Shown in pieces: positions 8,464 through 16,407 of a stretch of 64,000 bases of DNA. The translations under genes and the position numbers were made by a program. The stretch is from Saccharothrix sp. S26 (GTDB taxonomy: Bacteria > Actinomycetota > Actinomycetes > Mycobacteriales > Pseudonocardiaceae): assembly GCF_021390395.1 (NCBI RefSeq), contig NZ_JAJUWT010000003.1, positions 372,001 to 436,000 of the forward strand, given 5' to 3'. Within the stretch, counting starts at the first letter, position 1. Each line of letters starts with the position of its first letter. A model generated the notes under the pieces. It was not told where the DNA came from, did not search any database, and was given only the letters and a program-made list of their open reading frames with translations.

Positions 8464-8630
8464 TGGTTGAAAAAGTGTTGCGCCACTCCGGTCCGTGATC
8501 TCCGCAGAAATTGTGCTTCACTCGCCCGGGTGGTTACGTGACGTCAATTCTTCAGTGCACGTAATACGGCCGGGCGACCCTCGGTCGTGTCCGGTCGGTG
8601 AACGCGTGCCAGGGACCCGCTCGCGGCGGA

Positions 8631-11510
8631 CTAGGCCGTCAGCTCCAGCGACGAGCCCTCGCGGGCCTTGCGGACGCGCAACCGGGTGGGGATGCGCTGC
8701 CGCAGCTCCTCCACGTGCGAGACCAGGCCGACGACCCGGCCGCCCGCGCGCAGCTCGTCCAGGGTGGTCATCACCAGCTCCAGCGTCTCGGCGTCCAGCG
8801 TGCCGAAGCCCTCGTCGATGAACAGCGTGTCCAGCACCGCGCCCGCGGCCACCACGTCGGCCAGGCCCAGCGCCAGCGCCAGCGACGCCAGGAACGACTC
8901 GCCACCCGACAGCGTCTTCGCCGGCCGCTGCTGCCCCGAGTAGTCGTCCATCACGTCCAGGCCCAGCCCGCCCCTGGTGCCGCGCGGACCGGCCTCGATC
9001 GAGTGCACGAACCGGTAGCGGCCCTGGCTCATCCGCTCCAGCCGGGCGCTCGCGGCCACCGCGACCTCCTCCAGCCGCGCGGCCAGCACGTACGTGCGCA
9101 GGGTCATGCTCTTGGCGTTCTGCCCCTGGCCGTTGATCACGTCGGTCAACGCGTCCAGCTCGGCGAACTCGGCCTCCACCGGCTCCAGCCGCAGCCACGC
9201 GTCCCGCAGCCGTTCGGCCAGGTCGGCGGCGCGGGCGGCGCGCGTGCGGGCGTCGGTCAACGCCGTGGCGGCCTCGGTCGCGCGGTCGCTCTCCACCCGG
9301 AACCGCTCCTCCGCGCCCGCCACGTCGACCTCGGCGTCCGGGTCGGTGTCGGGCAGCTCGGCCAGCGTGCTCTCGGCCGCGGTCCTGGTCTTCTCGACCT
9401 CGCGGATCCGGGTCTCCAGCTCGGCCACGGCCGCGGCCGGGCGGGCCGCGGCCAGGGCGTCGGCCACGTCGGCGAACCCGGCCAGCGACGCCAGCCGCGA
9501 CACCTCCAGCCGCTGGTCGGCCAGGCGTTCACCGTGCTCGGCCACGGCGGCGCGGCGCGCGGCCAGCTCGGCCAGCGCGTCGGCCAGGTCCGACAGGTGC
9601 CCCCGGCGCGCCACCACGTCCGGGAAGTCGCCGCGCGCCTCCTCCAGCCGCGCGCCCCGCTCCCGCACCGCGTCGGCCAACTGCGCCCGCTGCGCGCCCG
9701 CCTCGGCCAGTTGCCGTTCCAGCACGCCACGCTGGTCGAGCGCGCGTTGCACCTTGGCTTCCAGTTCCGCCAGCGCCGCCTGCCCGCTCTCCAACCGCTC
9801 GGCCGCCGCGGCCACCGCCCGGTGCTCGCGGTCCAGCTCGGCCGGCGGCCGGTCACCCAACTGCTCGCGCAGCAACGCCACCCGCTCCTCGAGCCGGTGC
9901 GCCTCCTGCTCGGCCCGTTGACGCACGTCGAGCGCGCGCTGGTCCTCCTCGGCCGCGCGGTCCTCGTCCACGGCCGTCACCGCGTTCAGCATCGGCTGCG
10001 CGGGCGACGGGTGCTCGACCGAACCGCACACCGGGCACCCCTGGCCCGCGCGCAGCCGCCCGGCCAGCTCGACCGCCATCCCGTCCAGCCGTTCCCGACG
10101 CAGCCGCAGCAGCTTCTCGCGGGCCTTCTGCTGCGCGTCCACGGCGACCCGGCGCGCGTCGTCGGCCTCCCGGAACGCCCGCTCGACGCGCGGCAGCTCG
10201 GCCGCCGCCGCGGCCAGCCCGGCGACCTGCGCGAGCCGCGCCGCGGCCTCGACCGACTCCTCGACCGCGGCCTTCGCGGCGGCCAGCCGGGGCGGCACCT
10301 CGTCCAACTGCGTGACCAGCGTGGCCAACTGCCGGGACGTGGCCGCGACGTCACGGTCCAGCTGCGTGATCCGCCGCTGGTCGGCGAGCTGCCGCTCGGC
10401 GTCGGCGGCCAGGCTCGTGAGGCCGCCCGCCTCCTCGCGCAGCCGTTCGGCGTCACCGCGCAGGTCCGTGCCCCGGTAGCCGAAGGCGGACACGGCGGCC
10501 GCCGCCGCCTGCTCCTGCGCCACGGCCGCGTCCAGCTCGCGTGCCAGCTTCACCGCCCGTTCCTGCGCGGGCACCACCACCGCCGCCTGCCGGGCCGCGT
10601 CCCGCTCGGCGACCCACGCCCGCAGGCTCGGCTCCACCTCGGCGTACCGGTCGAGGTGGCGGCGCGCCTCCCGCACCCGGCGCACCCGCTCGTGCCGGGC
10701 CCGCGCCTCCTGCCAGTCCCGCTCGGCCGCGGCCCGCCGGGCGGACGCCCGCGCCGCCGCCTGGTCGGCCTCGCGCTCGACCTCGTCCAGCCGCTTGAGC
10801 AGGGAGCTGAGCCACTCCTGGTCGCCGCCGTCCTCCGGCGGGTCCTCCAGCGCCACCTCGGCGACCCGCTGCACCAGGTCGCGGTGCGCCTGGCCGAGCC
10901 GCGCCACCTCGCGCCTGCGCTCCTGGCGGCGTTCCCGGAACCACTTCTCCACGTCCAGGAACCGCTCCGTGCCGAACAGCTTCTCCAGCAGCTTCTCCCG
11001 CTCGGCGGTCTCCGCGCGCAGGAACCGGGCGAACTCGCCCTGCGGCAGCAGCACCACCTGGAAGAACTGCTCGGCGGTCATCCCGAGCAGCCCTTCGACC
11101 TCGCGGGCCACGTCGTCGATGCGGCTGTGCCCCTCGCCGGCCCACCCGCTGACCCACGTCAACGACACCTGCGCCTGTTGCCGGGTCGCGCCGTCGCCGC
11201 GCTTCTTGGGCCGCTCGTACTCGGGGCTGCGCTTGATCCGGAACCGCCGGCCGCGCACGGTCAGCTCCAGCTCCACGTAGGTCGGGGTGTCGCGGTCGGC
11301 GTAGTCGCAGCGCAGCCGCTTCACGTCACCGCGCGCACCCGGCACCTTGCCGAACAACGCGAACGCCACCGCGTCCAGCAACGTCGTCTTGCCCGCGCCC
11401 GTGTCGCCGTGCAGCAGGAACAGGCCGTCCGCGCCGAGCAGGTCGAAGTCGACCTCCTCGCGGCCCGCGTACGGGCCGAACCCGCTGACCGCCAACCGGT
11501 GCAGCTTCAC
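8631..11510 (-). CDS. sbcC: Exonuclease SbcC (SMC/Rad50-family ATPase subunit)
   Basis: 959 aa. SbcC with SbcD forms the bacterial Rad50-Mre11 nuclease that opens DNA hairpins and protein-blocked ends. The N-terminal ATPase half has FGPYAGREEVDFD and Walker A GDTGAGKTTLLDAV near residue 37. Two long Ala/Glu/Arg-rich coiled coils flank a zinc hook, QGCPVCGSVEHP, near residue 490. The C-terminal half has the signature LSGGESFLASLALAL and Walker B TLFIDEGFGTLD. Length and layout are typical. The start overlaps the sbcD stop by 4 bases (ATGA), so the two are co-translated. The coding sequence is exceptionally rich in Ala, Arg and Glu codons, which produces long shadow frames on the other strand. 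Confidence 0.97.
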   Translation of the reverse strand: MKLHRLAVSGFGPYAGREEVDFDLLGADGLFLLHGDTGAGKTTLLDAVAFALFGKVPGARGDVKRLRCDYADRDTPTYVELELTVRGRRFRIKRSPEYERPKKRGDGATRQQAQVSLTWVSGWAGEGHSRIDDVAREVEGLLGMTAEQFFQVVLLPQGEFARFLRAETAEREKLLEKLFGTERFLDVEKWFRERRQERRREVARLGQAHRDLVQRVAEVALEDPPEDGGDQEWLSSLLKRLDEVEREADQAAARASARRAAAERDWQEARARHERVRRVREARRHLDRYAEVEPSLRAWVAERDAARQAAVVVPAQERAVKLARELDAAVAQEQAAAAAVSAFGYRGTDLRGDAERLREEAGGLTSLAADAERQLADQRRITQLDRDVAATSRQLATLVTQLDEVPPRLAAAKAAVEESVEAAARLAQVAGLAAAAAELPRVERAFREADDARRVAVDAQQKAREKLLRLRRERLDGMAVELAGRLRAGQGCPVCGSVEHPSPAQPMLNAVTAVDEDRAAEEDQRALDVRQRAEQEAHRLEERVALLREQLGDRPPAELDREHRAVAAAAERLESGQAALAELEAKVQRALDQRGVLERQLAEAGAQRAQLADAVRERGARLEEARGDFPDVVARRGHLSDLADALAELAARRAAVAEHGERLADQRLEVSRLASLAGFADVADALAAARPAAAVAELETRIREVEKTRTAAESTLAELPDTDPDAEVDVAGAEERFRVESDRATEAATALTDARTRAARAADLAERLRDAWLRLEPVEAEFAELDALTDVINGQGQNAKSMTLRTYVLAARLEEVAVAASARLERMSQGRYRFVHSIEAGPRGTRGGLGLDVMDDYSGQQRPAKTLSGGESFLASLALALGLADVVAAGAVLDTLFIDEGFGTLDAETLELVMTTLDELRAGGRVVGLVSHVEELRQRIPTRLRVRKAREGSSLELTA

Positions 11511-12658
11511 GAGTCCCCTTCCCTGGCCGCGGCCGCGAACGCCTCGCGCAGCAGGGCCAGCTCCCGCGGGTTCGGCCGGTCGTTGCGCACGTCCTCGATG
11601 AAGCAGCAGGCGATCTCCTCGTCGCTGCGGCCGCGCACCCGTTCGGCGAACCGCAGCTCACCGGTCCGCCCGCCCGCCGGCCGCCACTCCACGTGCACCG
11701 CGTGCGGGAACCGCTTCTGCAAGCGCCGCAACGCGTCCAGCGGGCGCACCCGGTCGGTCAGCGTGACGGACAGGAAGTGGTCCTCGACCGGCTCGTGGTC
11801 GGGGTCCAGCAGCAGGTCGTCCAACGCGCCGGTCACCGTCGACAGCGCGCGCGGCACCGGCAGCGACCGCCGTTCCACCCCGGTCAGGCCGTCCGGGCCC
11901 AGTTCGACCAGCCACACCGACTTGTGGTGCCGCGCCTCGGAGAACGAGTACGCCACCGGGCTGCCCGAGTACCGCAGGTGCCCGGCCAACGTCTGCTGGC
12001 CGTGCAGGTGGCCCAGCGCCACGTAGTCGACCCCGGCGAACACCGCGCCCGACACGTCCTGCACCCCGCCCACCGCGATGGTGCGCTCCGACTCGCACGG
12101 CTCGCCGCCGGTCACGAACGCGTGCGCCAGCACCACCGACCGGGTGCCCGGCCGGTCGGCCAGGTCCAGCTTGACCCGCCGCATCGCCTCGGTCAGCACG
12201 CCGCCGTGGCCCTTGGCCTCCACGCCCAGCGCGTGCCGCGCCGTCTCCGGCTCCAGGAACGGGATCCCGTACACCGCCACGGGTCCGTGCGCGTCGGCGA
12301 ACAGCACCGGCTCGTGCAGCTCGGCCACCCGCGTGCGCAGGTGCAGGCCGCCCGCCTCGGCGAACGCGCCCAGGAAGCCCAACCGGGCCGCCGAGTCGTG
12401 GTTGCCGGGCGTGATCACGATCTGCGCGCCCGCCGCCCGGATCCGCTTGAGCACCCGCGAGCACACCGCGACGGCCTCCGCGTTCGGCACGGCCCGGTCG
12501 AACAGGTCACCCGCCACGACGACCACGTCCACCCGCTCGTCCGACACCGTGTCGGCGAGGCCGCCGAGCACCGCTTCCTGCTCTTGCAGCAGGTCGCGGC
12601 CGTGGAAGGTGCGCCCCACGTGCCAGTCGGACGTGTGCAGGATCAACACGTCGGCCAC
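11507..12658 (-). CDS. sbcD: Exonuclease SbcD (Mre11-like nuclease subunit)
   Basis: 383 aa from a GTG at 12658. The calcineurin-like phosphoesterase core is complete: LHTSDWHVG (motif I, D and H metal ligands), VVVAGDLFDRA (motif II), TPGNHDSAARL (motif III), then GHLHGQQ (motif V) with the preceding VLAHAF histidine motif. The C-terminal part is the capping domain that contacts DNA and SbcC. It is the Mn-dependent nuclease partner of SbcC, and the ATGA overlap with sbcC supports stoichiometric translation. It is divergent from rmuC, with 88 bp between starts, so two DNA-metabolism loci share one short regulatory region. Confidence 0.97.
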   Translation of the reverse strand: MADVLILHTSDWHVGRTFHGRDLLQEQEAVLGGLADTVSDERVDVVVVAGDLFDRAVPNAEAVAVCSRVLKRIRAAGAQIVITPGNHDSAARLGFLGAFAEAGGLHLRTRVAELHEPVLFADAHGPVAVYGIPFLEPETARHALGVEAKGHGGVLTEAMRRVKLDLADRPGTRSVVLAHAFVTGGEPCESERTIAVGGVQDVSGAVFAGVDYVALGHLHGQQTLAGHLRYSGSPVAYSFSEARHHKSVWLVELGPDGLTGVERRSLPVPRALSTVTGALDDLLLDPDHEPVEDHFLSVTLTDRVRPLDALRRLQKRFPHAVHVEWRPAGGRTGELRFAERVRGRSDEEIACCFIEDVRNDRPNPRELALLREAFAAAAREGDS

Positions 12659-12746
12659 GCTAGGGCCGGCGCGCGCTCCGATCGTTCAAGCGACTCGGCG
12701 TGTCGCTCGAACGTGTGGTCGGACACGTGTGCGCGATGATCGGGTC

Positions 12747-13685
12747 ATGACAGCGGTCCTCAGCACGGCGGCGGTGGTCGTGGCGCTCCTGCTCGCGGGC
12801 GCGCTGGTGTTCCTGTGGCGGCTCTACCAGGACAGCGTGCGGCGTGCCGACGCCGCGCTGGCCGCGGTGCGGGCCGAACGGGAACGCGGCGACGCGCAGT
12901 GGGCGGCGTTGCAGCGCTACGAGGTGGCGTTCTCCTCGGTCAGCGGTCGCGGCGAGCTCGGCGAGAAGGTGTTGGTGGAGACGGCGCGGGCGCTGGGCCT
13001 GCGCGAGGGCATCCACTTCGACCTCCAGGTGGACGTGGCGGGCGGCGGTTCGGTGCGGCCCGACCTGGTGCTCAACGTCGGCGGCGGTCGGCGGGTACCG
13101 GTCGACGCGAAGATGAGCATGGCGACGTGGGCGGAGGCGGTGGAGACCGACGACGCGGCCGAGCGCGTGGACGCGCTGCGGGTGCACGTGCGCAACATCC
13201 GGGCGCGGGCCGCGGAGCTGGCGGGCAAGGGCTACCAGCGGTGGGCCGACGCCATCTACGGGACGATCATGTTCGTGCCGAACGACGGCGCGGTCGTCGC
13301 GGCCCTGGACACCGACCCGGAGCTGCTGCGGTGGCTGCTGGACCGGCGGGTGTTCCTGTGCGGGCCGACCGGGTTCGCGGTGATCGCGTCGGCGGCGATG
13401 TTCGCGGTGACCGACCGCGCGCTGGCCGACGACGTGGAGCAGGTCAGGGCGGCCGCGTCGCGCGCGCACCGGGCCGCGGACTCGGCGATCGACGCGGTGA
13501 ACCTGTCGAGCACGCACCTGCAGCGGTTCCTGTCGGCGCGGCGGCGGGAGCTGGACGCGTTGGAGGGTTTCCGGGCGGCGGTGGAGCCGTTGAGCAACGC
13601 GTCGTCCGACGTCACGCCCCTGCCGCTGGTCCGGCGGACGGACGAGGCCGGCCTCGGTGCACCCTTGGACGCCCGGGAGGCGTAA
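12747..13685 (+). CDS. rmuC: DNA recombination protein RmuC
   Basis: 312 aa from ATG 12747. There is one N-terminal membrane helix (MTAVLSTAAVVVALLLAGAL), then a short coiled-coil (residues about 25-50) and the RmuC domain: GELGEKVLVETARALGL, RPDLVLNVGGGRRVPVDAKM with the PD-(D/E)xK-like DAK motif, MFVPNDGAVVAAL, and RRVFLCGPTGFAVIASA. RmuC proteins limit recombination between inverted repeats and are predicted membrane-tethered nucleases. It is shorter than the E. coli protein because the coiled coil is abbreviated, as is common in Actinobacteria. A 30-bp gap and the same orientation connect it to the DUF6542 gene. Confidence 0.92.
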   Translation: MTAVLSTAAVVVALLLAGALVFLWRLYQDSVRRADAALAAVRAERERGDAQWAALQRYEVAFSSVSGRGELGEKVLVETARALGLREGIHFDLQVDVAGGGSVRPDLVLNVGGGRRVPVDAKMSMATWAEAVETDDAAERVDALRVHVRNIRARAAELAGKGYQRWADAIYGTIMFVPNDGAVVAALDTDPELLRWLLDRRVFLCGPTGFAVIASAAMFAVTDRALADDVEQVRAAASRAHRAADSAIDAVNLSSTHLQRFLSARRRELDALEGFRAAVEPLSNASSDVTPLPLVRRTDEAGLGAPLDAREA

Positions 13686-13724
13686 TAGAGTGTGTCCGAA
13701 CTGGGCCGAACTAGGAGCGTGTGC

Positions 13725-14549
13725 GTGACCGCTGCAACGCGTGACGACTCGCGCAGCGAGCCGGAGGACGACGAGTACGACGCCGTCCGCTGGAACGACC
13801 GCGCCATGTTCGGCAGCTTCCGGGGTCTGCCCTGGTGGGCGGCGGTGCTCATCGCGTTCGTGGTGGCCATCGTCGGCACGTTCGTCGACGTCAGCTCGGC
13901 CGCGCAGACCGTGGGCTGGGTGTTCGCCATCACGTTCTTCGTCGGGTGCGTGGGCGCGGTGGTGTTCGTCGAGCGGCGCTCGATGTTCGGCCCGATCGTC
14001 CAGCCGCCGCTGGTGCTGGCGATCGTGGTGCCGATCCTGGTCGTGATGACGCAGGGCATGCCCAGCGGCGGTGGCCTGGCCTCGGTCGGGCTCACGCTGG
14101 GCAAGCCGCTGATCGACGGCTTCCCCGCGATGGCGATCACGACGGCGTGCACGGTGATCATCGGCATCGTCCGCGTGACGACGCAGAAGGACCCGAACCG
14201 GCTGACCAGGGAAGAGGTCCGCGAGGCCAAGCGGAAGCCGGACAAGCCCCGCCGCACCGACGCCACCGACCGCCCGGACCGCGCCGACCGCCCGGACCGC
14301 GCCGACCGCGCCGACAAGCCGCAGCCGGACGACCGCCCGAAGAAGCGCCCCCGCGCCGACCGGTCCGACCGGTCCGACCGCGCAGACGCCTCCTCCGACC
14401 GCCGCCGCCCGGACCGCCCGGCCGACGAGGACCGACCCAAGCGCCCTCGCCCACCGTCGACCTCCTCGGACCGCCCCCGCCGCCCCGCCTCACCTCGCGA
14501 GGGCGGCCGCCCCCCGCGCCGCCCCCGCCCGCCGCGCGACGAGGACTGA
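13725..14549 (+). CDS. DUF6542-type membrane protein with charged Arg/Asp tail
   Basis: About 274 aa from GTG 13725, chosen because AGGAG lies 8 nt upstream; the frame is open from 13692. The N-terminus is acidic (DDSRSEPEDDEYDAV). Four predicted membrane helices follow within residues about 35-140 (WWAAVLIAFVVAIVGTFV, VGWVFAITFFVGCVGAVVF, LVLAIVVPILVVMT and AITTACTVIIGIV). The last 120 residues are a hydrophilic low-complexity tail of Arg, Asp, Pro and Lys, with DRPDRADRPDRADRADK near residue 185. The membrane part matches the actinobacterial DUF6542 family, found near ispH and ychF. No biochemical role is known. The tail could bind nucleic acid or another polyelectrolyte; this is a guess from composition. 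Confidence 0.75.
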   Translation: MTAATRDDSRSEPEDDEYDAVRWNDRAMFGSFRGLPWWAAVLIAFVVAIVGTFVDVSSAAQTVGWVFAITFFVGCVGAVVFVERRSMFGPIVQPPLVLAIVVPILVVMTQGMPSGGGLASVGLTLGKPLIDGFPAMAITTACTVIIGIVRVTTQKDPNRLTREEVREAKRKPDKPRRTDATDRPDRADRPDRADRADKPQPDDRPKKRPRADRSDRSDRADASSDRRRPDRPADEDRPKRPRPPSTSSDRPRRPASPREGGRPPRRPRPPRDED

Positions 14550-14561
14550 CCGCCGGGCCGC

Positions 14562-15062
14562 TCAAGCGGCCTCGTGGGCCAGCAGCCACCGCTTGACGTC
14601 CGCGCCCCAGCGGAAGTTGCCCGGCGCGCCGCCCGTGCGGATCACCCGGTGGCACGGCACGAACAAGGTGGCCGCGTTGCGCGCGCACGCGGTCGCCGCG
14701 GCGCGCACGGCCGACGGCCGACCGGCCAGCAGGGCGTAGTCGGCGTAGCTGACCGGCTTGCCCGCCGGCACGGTGCGCAGCGCCTCCCACGCCCGCACCA
14801 TGAACTCGCCGCCGTGCTGCCGGACCGGGACGTCGGCGATCGCGTCCAGGTCACCGGCGTGGTAAGCCCGCACGGCCCTGGTCACCGCGCCCAGGTCACG
14901 GCGGTGCGCGAGGGCTGTCGGCCGCAGTGACGGCGACACCTGGGGCAGCAGGTCGTCCACGTCCGCGGTCCACCCGCTGGCCAGGACGGCGCCGTCCATG
15001 GCGACGACGGCGGTGAAAGGGCTGATCGGGGTGTCGACGGTCGACACGTGGCCGGTGCTCAC
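14562..15062 (-). CDS. ogt: Methylated-DNA--[protein]-cysteine S-methyltransferase
   Basis: 166 aa from the GTG at 15062, which overlaps the stop of the upstream ada-alkA gene as GTGA; the frame is open further upstream but only inside that gene. Ogt/AGT removes alkyl groups from O6-alkylguanine and O4-alkylthymine by suicide transfer to its cysteine. The active-site motif PCHRVIRTGG is intact, with the preceding RAAATACARNAATLFV recognition-helix region, and GNFRWGADVKRWLLAHE ends the fold. The N-terminal domain is short and diverged. It is translationally coupled to the Ada-AlkA fusion, so this is an alkylation-repair operon. Confidence 0.93.
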   Translation of the reverse strand: MSTGHVSTVDTPISPFTAVVAMDGAVLASGWTADVDDLLPQVSPSLRPTALAHRRDLGAVTRAVRAYHAGDLDAIADVPVRQHGGEFMVRAWEALRTVPAGKPVSYADYALLAGRPSAVRAAATACARNAATLFVPCHRVIRTGGAPGNFRWGADVKRWLLAHEAA

Positions 15063-16327
15063 GCGGTCCTCCTCAAGTGCATCGCGGCGTACGAGCGCCA
15101 CGGGCGCCACGCGATGTTGTCGCTGGTCAAAGGGATGTCAGGGGCGCCGAGCACGCGCATCACGACGTACGAGGCGACCTGCGGGCCGACGCCGGGGAAC
15201 GCCGACAGCTCGGCGTGCAGCTCATCGGCGTCACGGCCGACGTCGACCCGCAACGTGCCGTCGGCCAGGGCGCGCGCCACCGGCGAGTCGATCGCCGACG
15301 GCGTGGGGTACAGGTGCGTCACCGGCCCGTCCGGGTGCTCCAACGGCTCGCCGCGCACCTCGTGGCCCAACGCCCGGAGCAGGGTCTCCGCCCCGTCGAC
15401 GCTGCCCGGCAGCCGCACACCCGGCCGGGCCAGGACCGACGGGCGCAACGCCGGGTCGGCGGACAGGAACTCGTCCACGGCCACCGGGTCGGCGTCGAGG
15501 TCCAGCAGCCGCCGCACCCGGCTCACCGCGCTGCCCAGGTCGCGCAGGTCGGTCAACCGCAGCGAGCACGACACGTGCCCGTCCGCCGGCTCCAGCCGCA
15601 CGGTCGCCTGCCCGTGCGGCAGCCGCAGCGACCGCGCGTAGCAGCGCTCCGTCACGTGCTCCACGCCCGGGATGGCGTGCGCCCGGAAGTGCGCCAGCAG
15701 GCCCTCGGCGTCGAACGGCGGCCGGTACGGCAGGCGCAGCGTGATGCGGCCCGCCGTGCCCGTCACGGCACGGGTGGAGCGCATCGCCGACGGCGTGCTC
15801 GCGAACACCGCCCGGATCGTGTCGTTGAACTGGCGCACGCTGGCGAAACCGGCCGCGAACGCGATGTCGGTGAACGACAGGTCGGTCGTCTCGATCAGCA
15901 GCCTCGCCGAGTGCGCGCGGTGCGCGCGGGCCAGCGCCAACGGCCCCGCGCCCAGCTCGGCGGTCAGCACGCGGGTCAGGTGCCGCTCGGAGTAGCCCAG
16001 GCGGGACGCGAGGCCCGGCACGCCCTCGCGCTCCACCACGCCGTCGGAGATCAGGCGCATGGCCCGGGCGGCGAGGTCGGCCCGCAGGTTCCACTCCGGA
16101 GAGCCGGGCACCGCGTCGGGCAGGCACCGCCGGCACGCCCGGTAGCCGGCGGACTGGGCGGCCGCGGCGGTCGGGTAGAACTCGGCGTTGCGGCGCTTCG
16201 GCGTCACCGCGGGGCAGGACGGCCGGCAGTAGATGCGGGTCGTGCGCACCGCGAGGATGAAGCACCCGTCGAAGCGGGCGTCGCGGGCGGCGACGGCCCG
16301 GTAGGCGCGTTCGTCGTCGAGGAGCAT
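15059..16327 (-). CDS. Ada-AlkA fusion: methylphosphotriester sensor, AraC regulator and 3-methyladenine glycosylase
   Basis: 422 aa from ATG 16327. Residues 1-75 are the Ada zinc domain: FDGCFILAVRTTRIYCRPSC, then GYRACRRCLPD, giving the four cysteines including the methyl-acceptor. Residues about 85-180 are an AraC-type helix-turn-helix (LASRLGYSERHLTRVL, then DIAFAAGFASVRQFN). The AlkA domain follows, with a helix-hairpin-helix FPGVGPQVASYVVMRVLG. After the hairpin the sequence reads DIPLTSDNIAWRPWRSYAAM: the aspartate of TSDNI aligns with the usual catalytic Asp, but about 17-20 residues normally found before WRPWRSY are missing. The fusion is expected to sense DNA methylation, activate itself and ogt, and excise alkylated bases. 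Glycosylase activity is uncertain because of the internal deletion. Confidence 0.9.
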   Translation of the reverse strand: MLLDDERAYRAVAARDARFDGCFILAVRTTRIYCRPSCPAVTPKRRNAEFYPTAAAAQSAGYRACRRCLPDAVPGSPEWNLRADLAARAMRLISDGVVEREGVPGLASRLGYSERHLTRVLTAELGAGPLALARAHRAHSARLLIETTDLSFTDIAFAAGFASVRQFNDTIRAVFASTPSAMRSTRAVTGTAGRITLRLPYRPPFDAEGLLAHFRAHAIPGVEHVTERCYARSLRLPHGQATVRLEPADGHVSCSLRLTDLRDLGSAVSRVRRLLDLDADPVAVDEFLSADPALRPSVLARPGVRLPGSVDGAETLLRALGHEVRGEPLEHPDGPVTHLYPTPSAIDSPVARALADGTLRVDVGRDADELHAELSAFPGVGPQVASYVVMRVLGAPDIPLTSDNIAWRPWRSYAAMHLRRTA

Positions 16328-16393
16328 GCACCCCACTCTGCCAGCGGCGGGACGTGGGGTCTCGCGGGAATCGGACACGACGTTGGGGGCGCG

Positions 16394-16399
16394 TAGACT
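16394..16399 (+). promoter_or_regulatory. Candidate -10 hexamer of ychF (leaderless)
   Basis: TAGACT fits TANNNT and ends 8 nt before the GTG start. No Shine-Dalgarno sequence lies between them, so a leaderless mRNA is likely. Confidence 0.5.
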
Positions 16400-16407
16400 C
16401 ACCCACC

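Noticed and set aside
7468..8498. Three frames of about 300 residues overlapping the lectin gene in other registers
   Set aside because: The tandem repeats keep every frame open; only the 299-aa frame has a signal peptide, a ribosome binding site and a known fold.
8534..8564. TTACGTG...CACGTAA inverted arms between the lectin and sbcC genes
   Set aside because: Seven-base arms around a 17-bp gap with no associated promoter that I could recognise; chance is plausible.
8598..12026. 1142-aa plus-strand frame antisense to sbcC
   Set aside because: Composition is Arg/Leu/Gln/His rich and it mirrors the sbcC/sbcD coding bias; no motif is seen.
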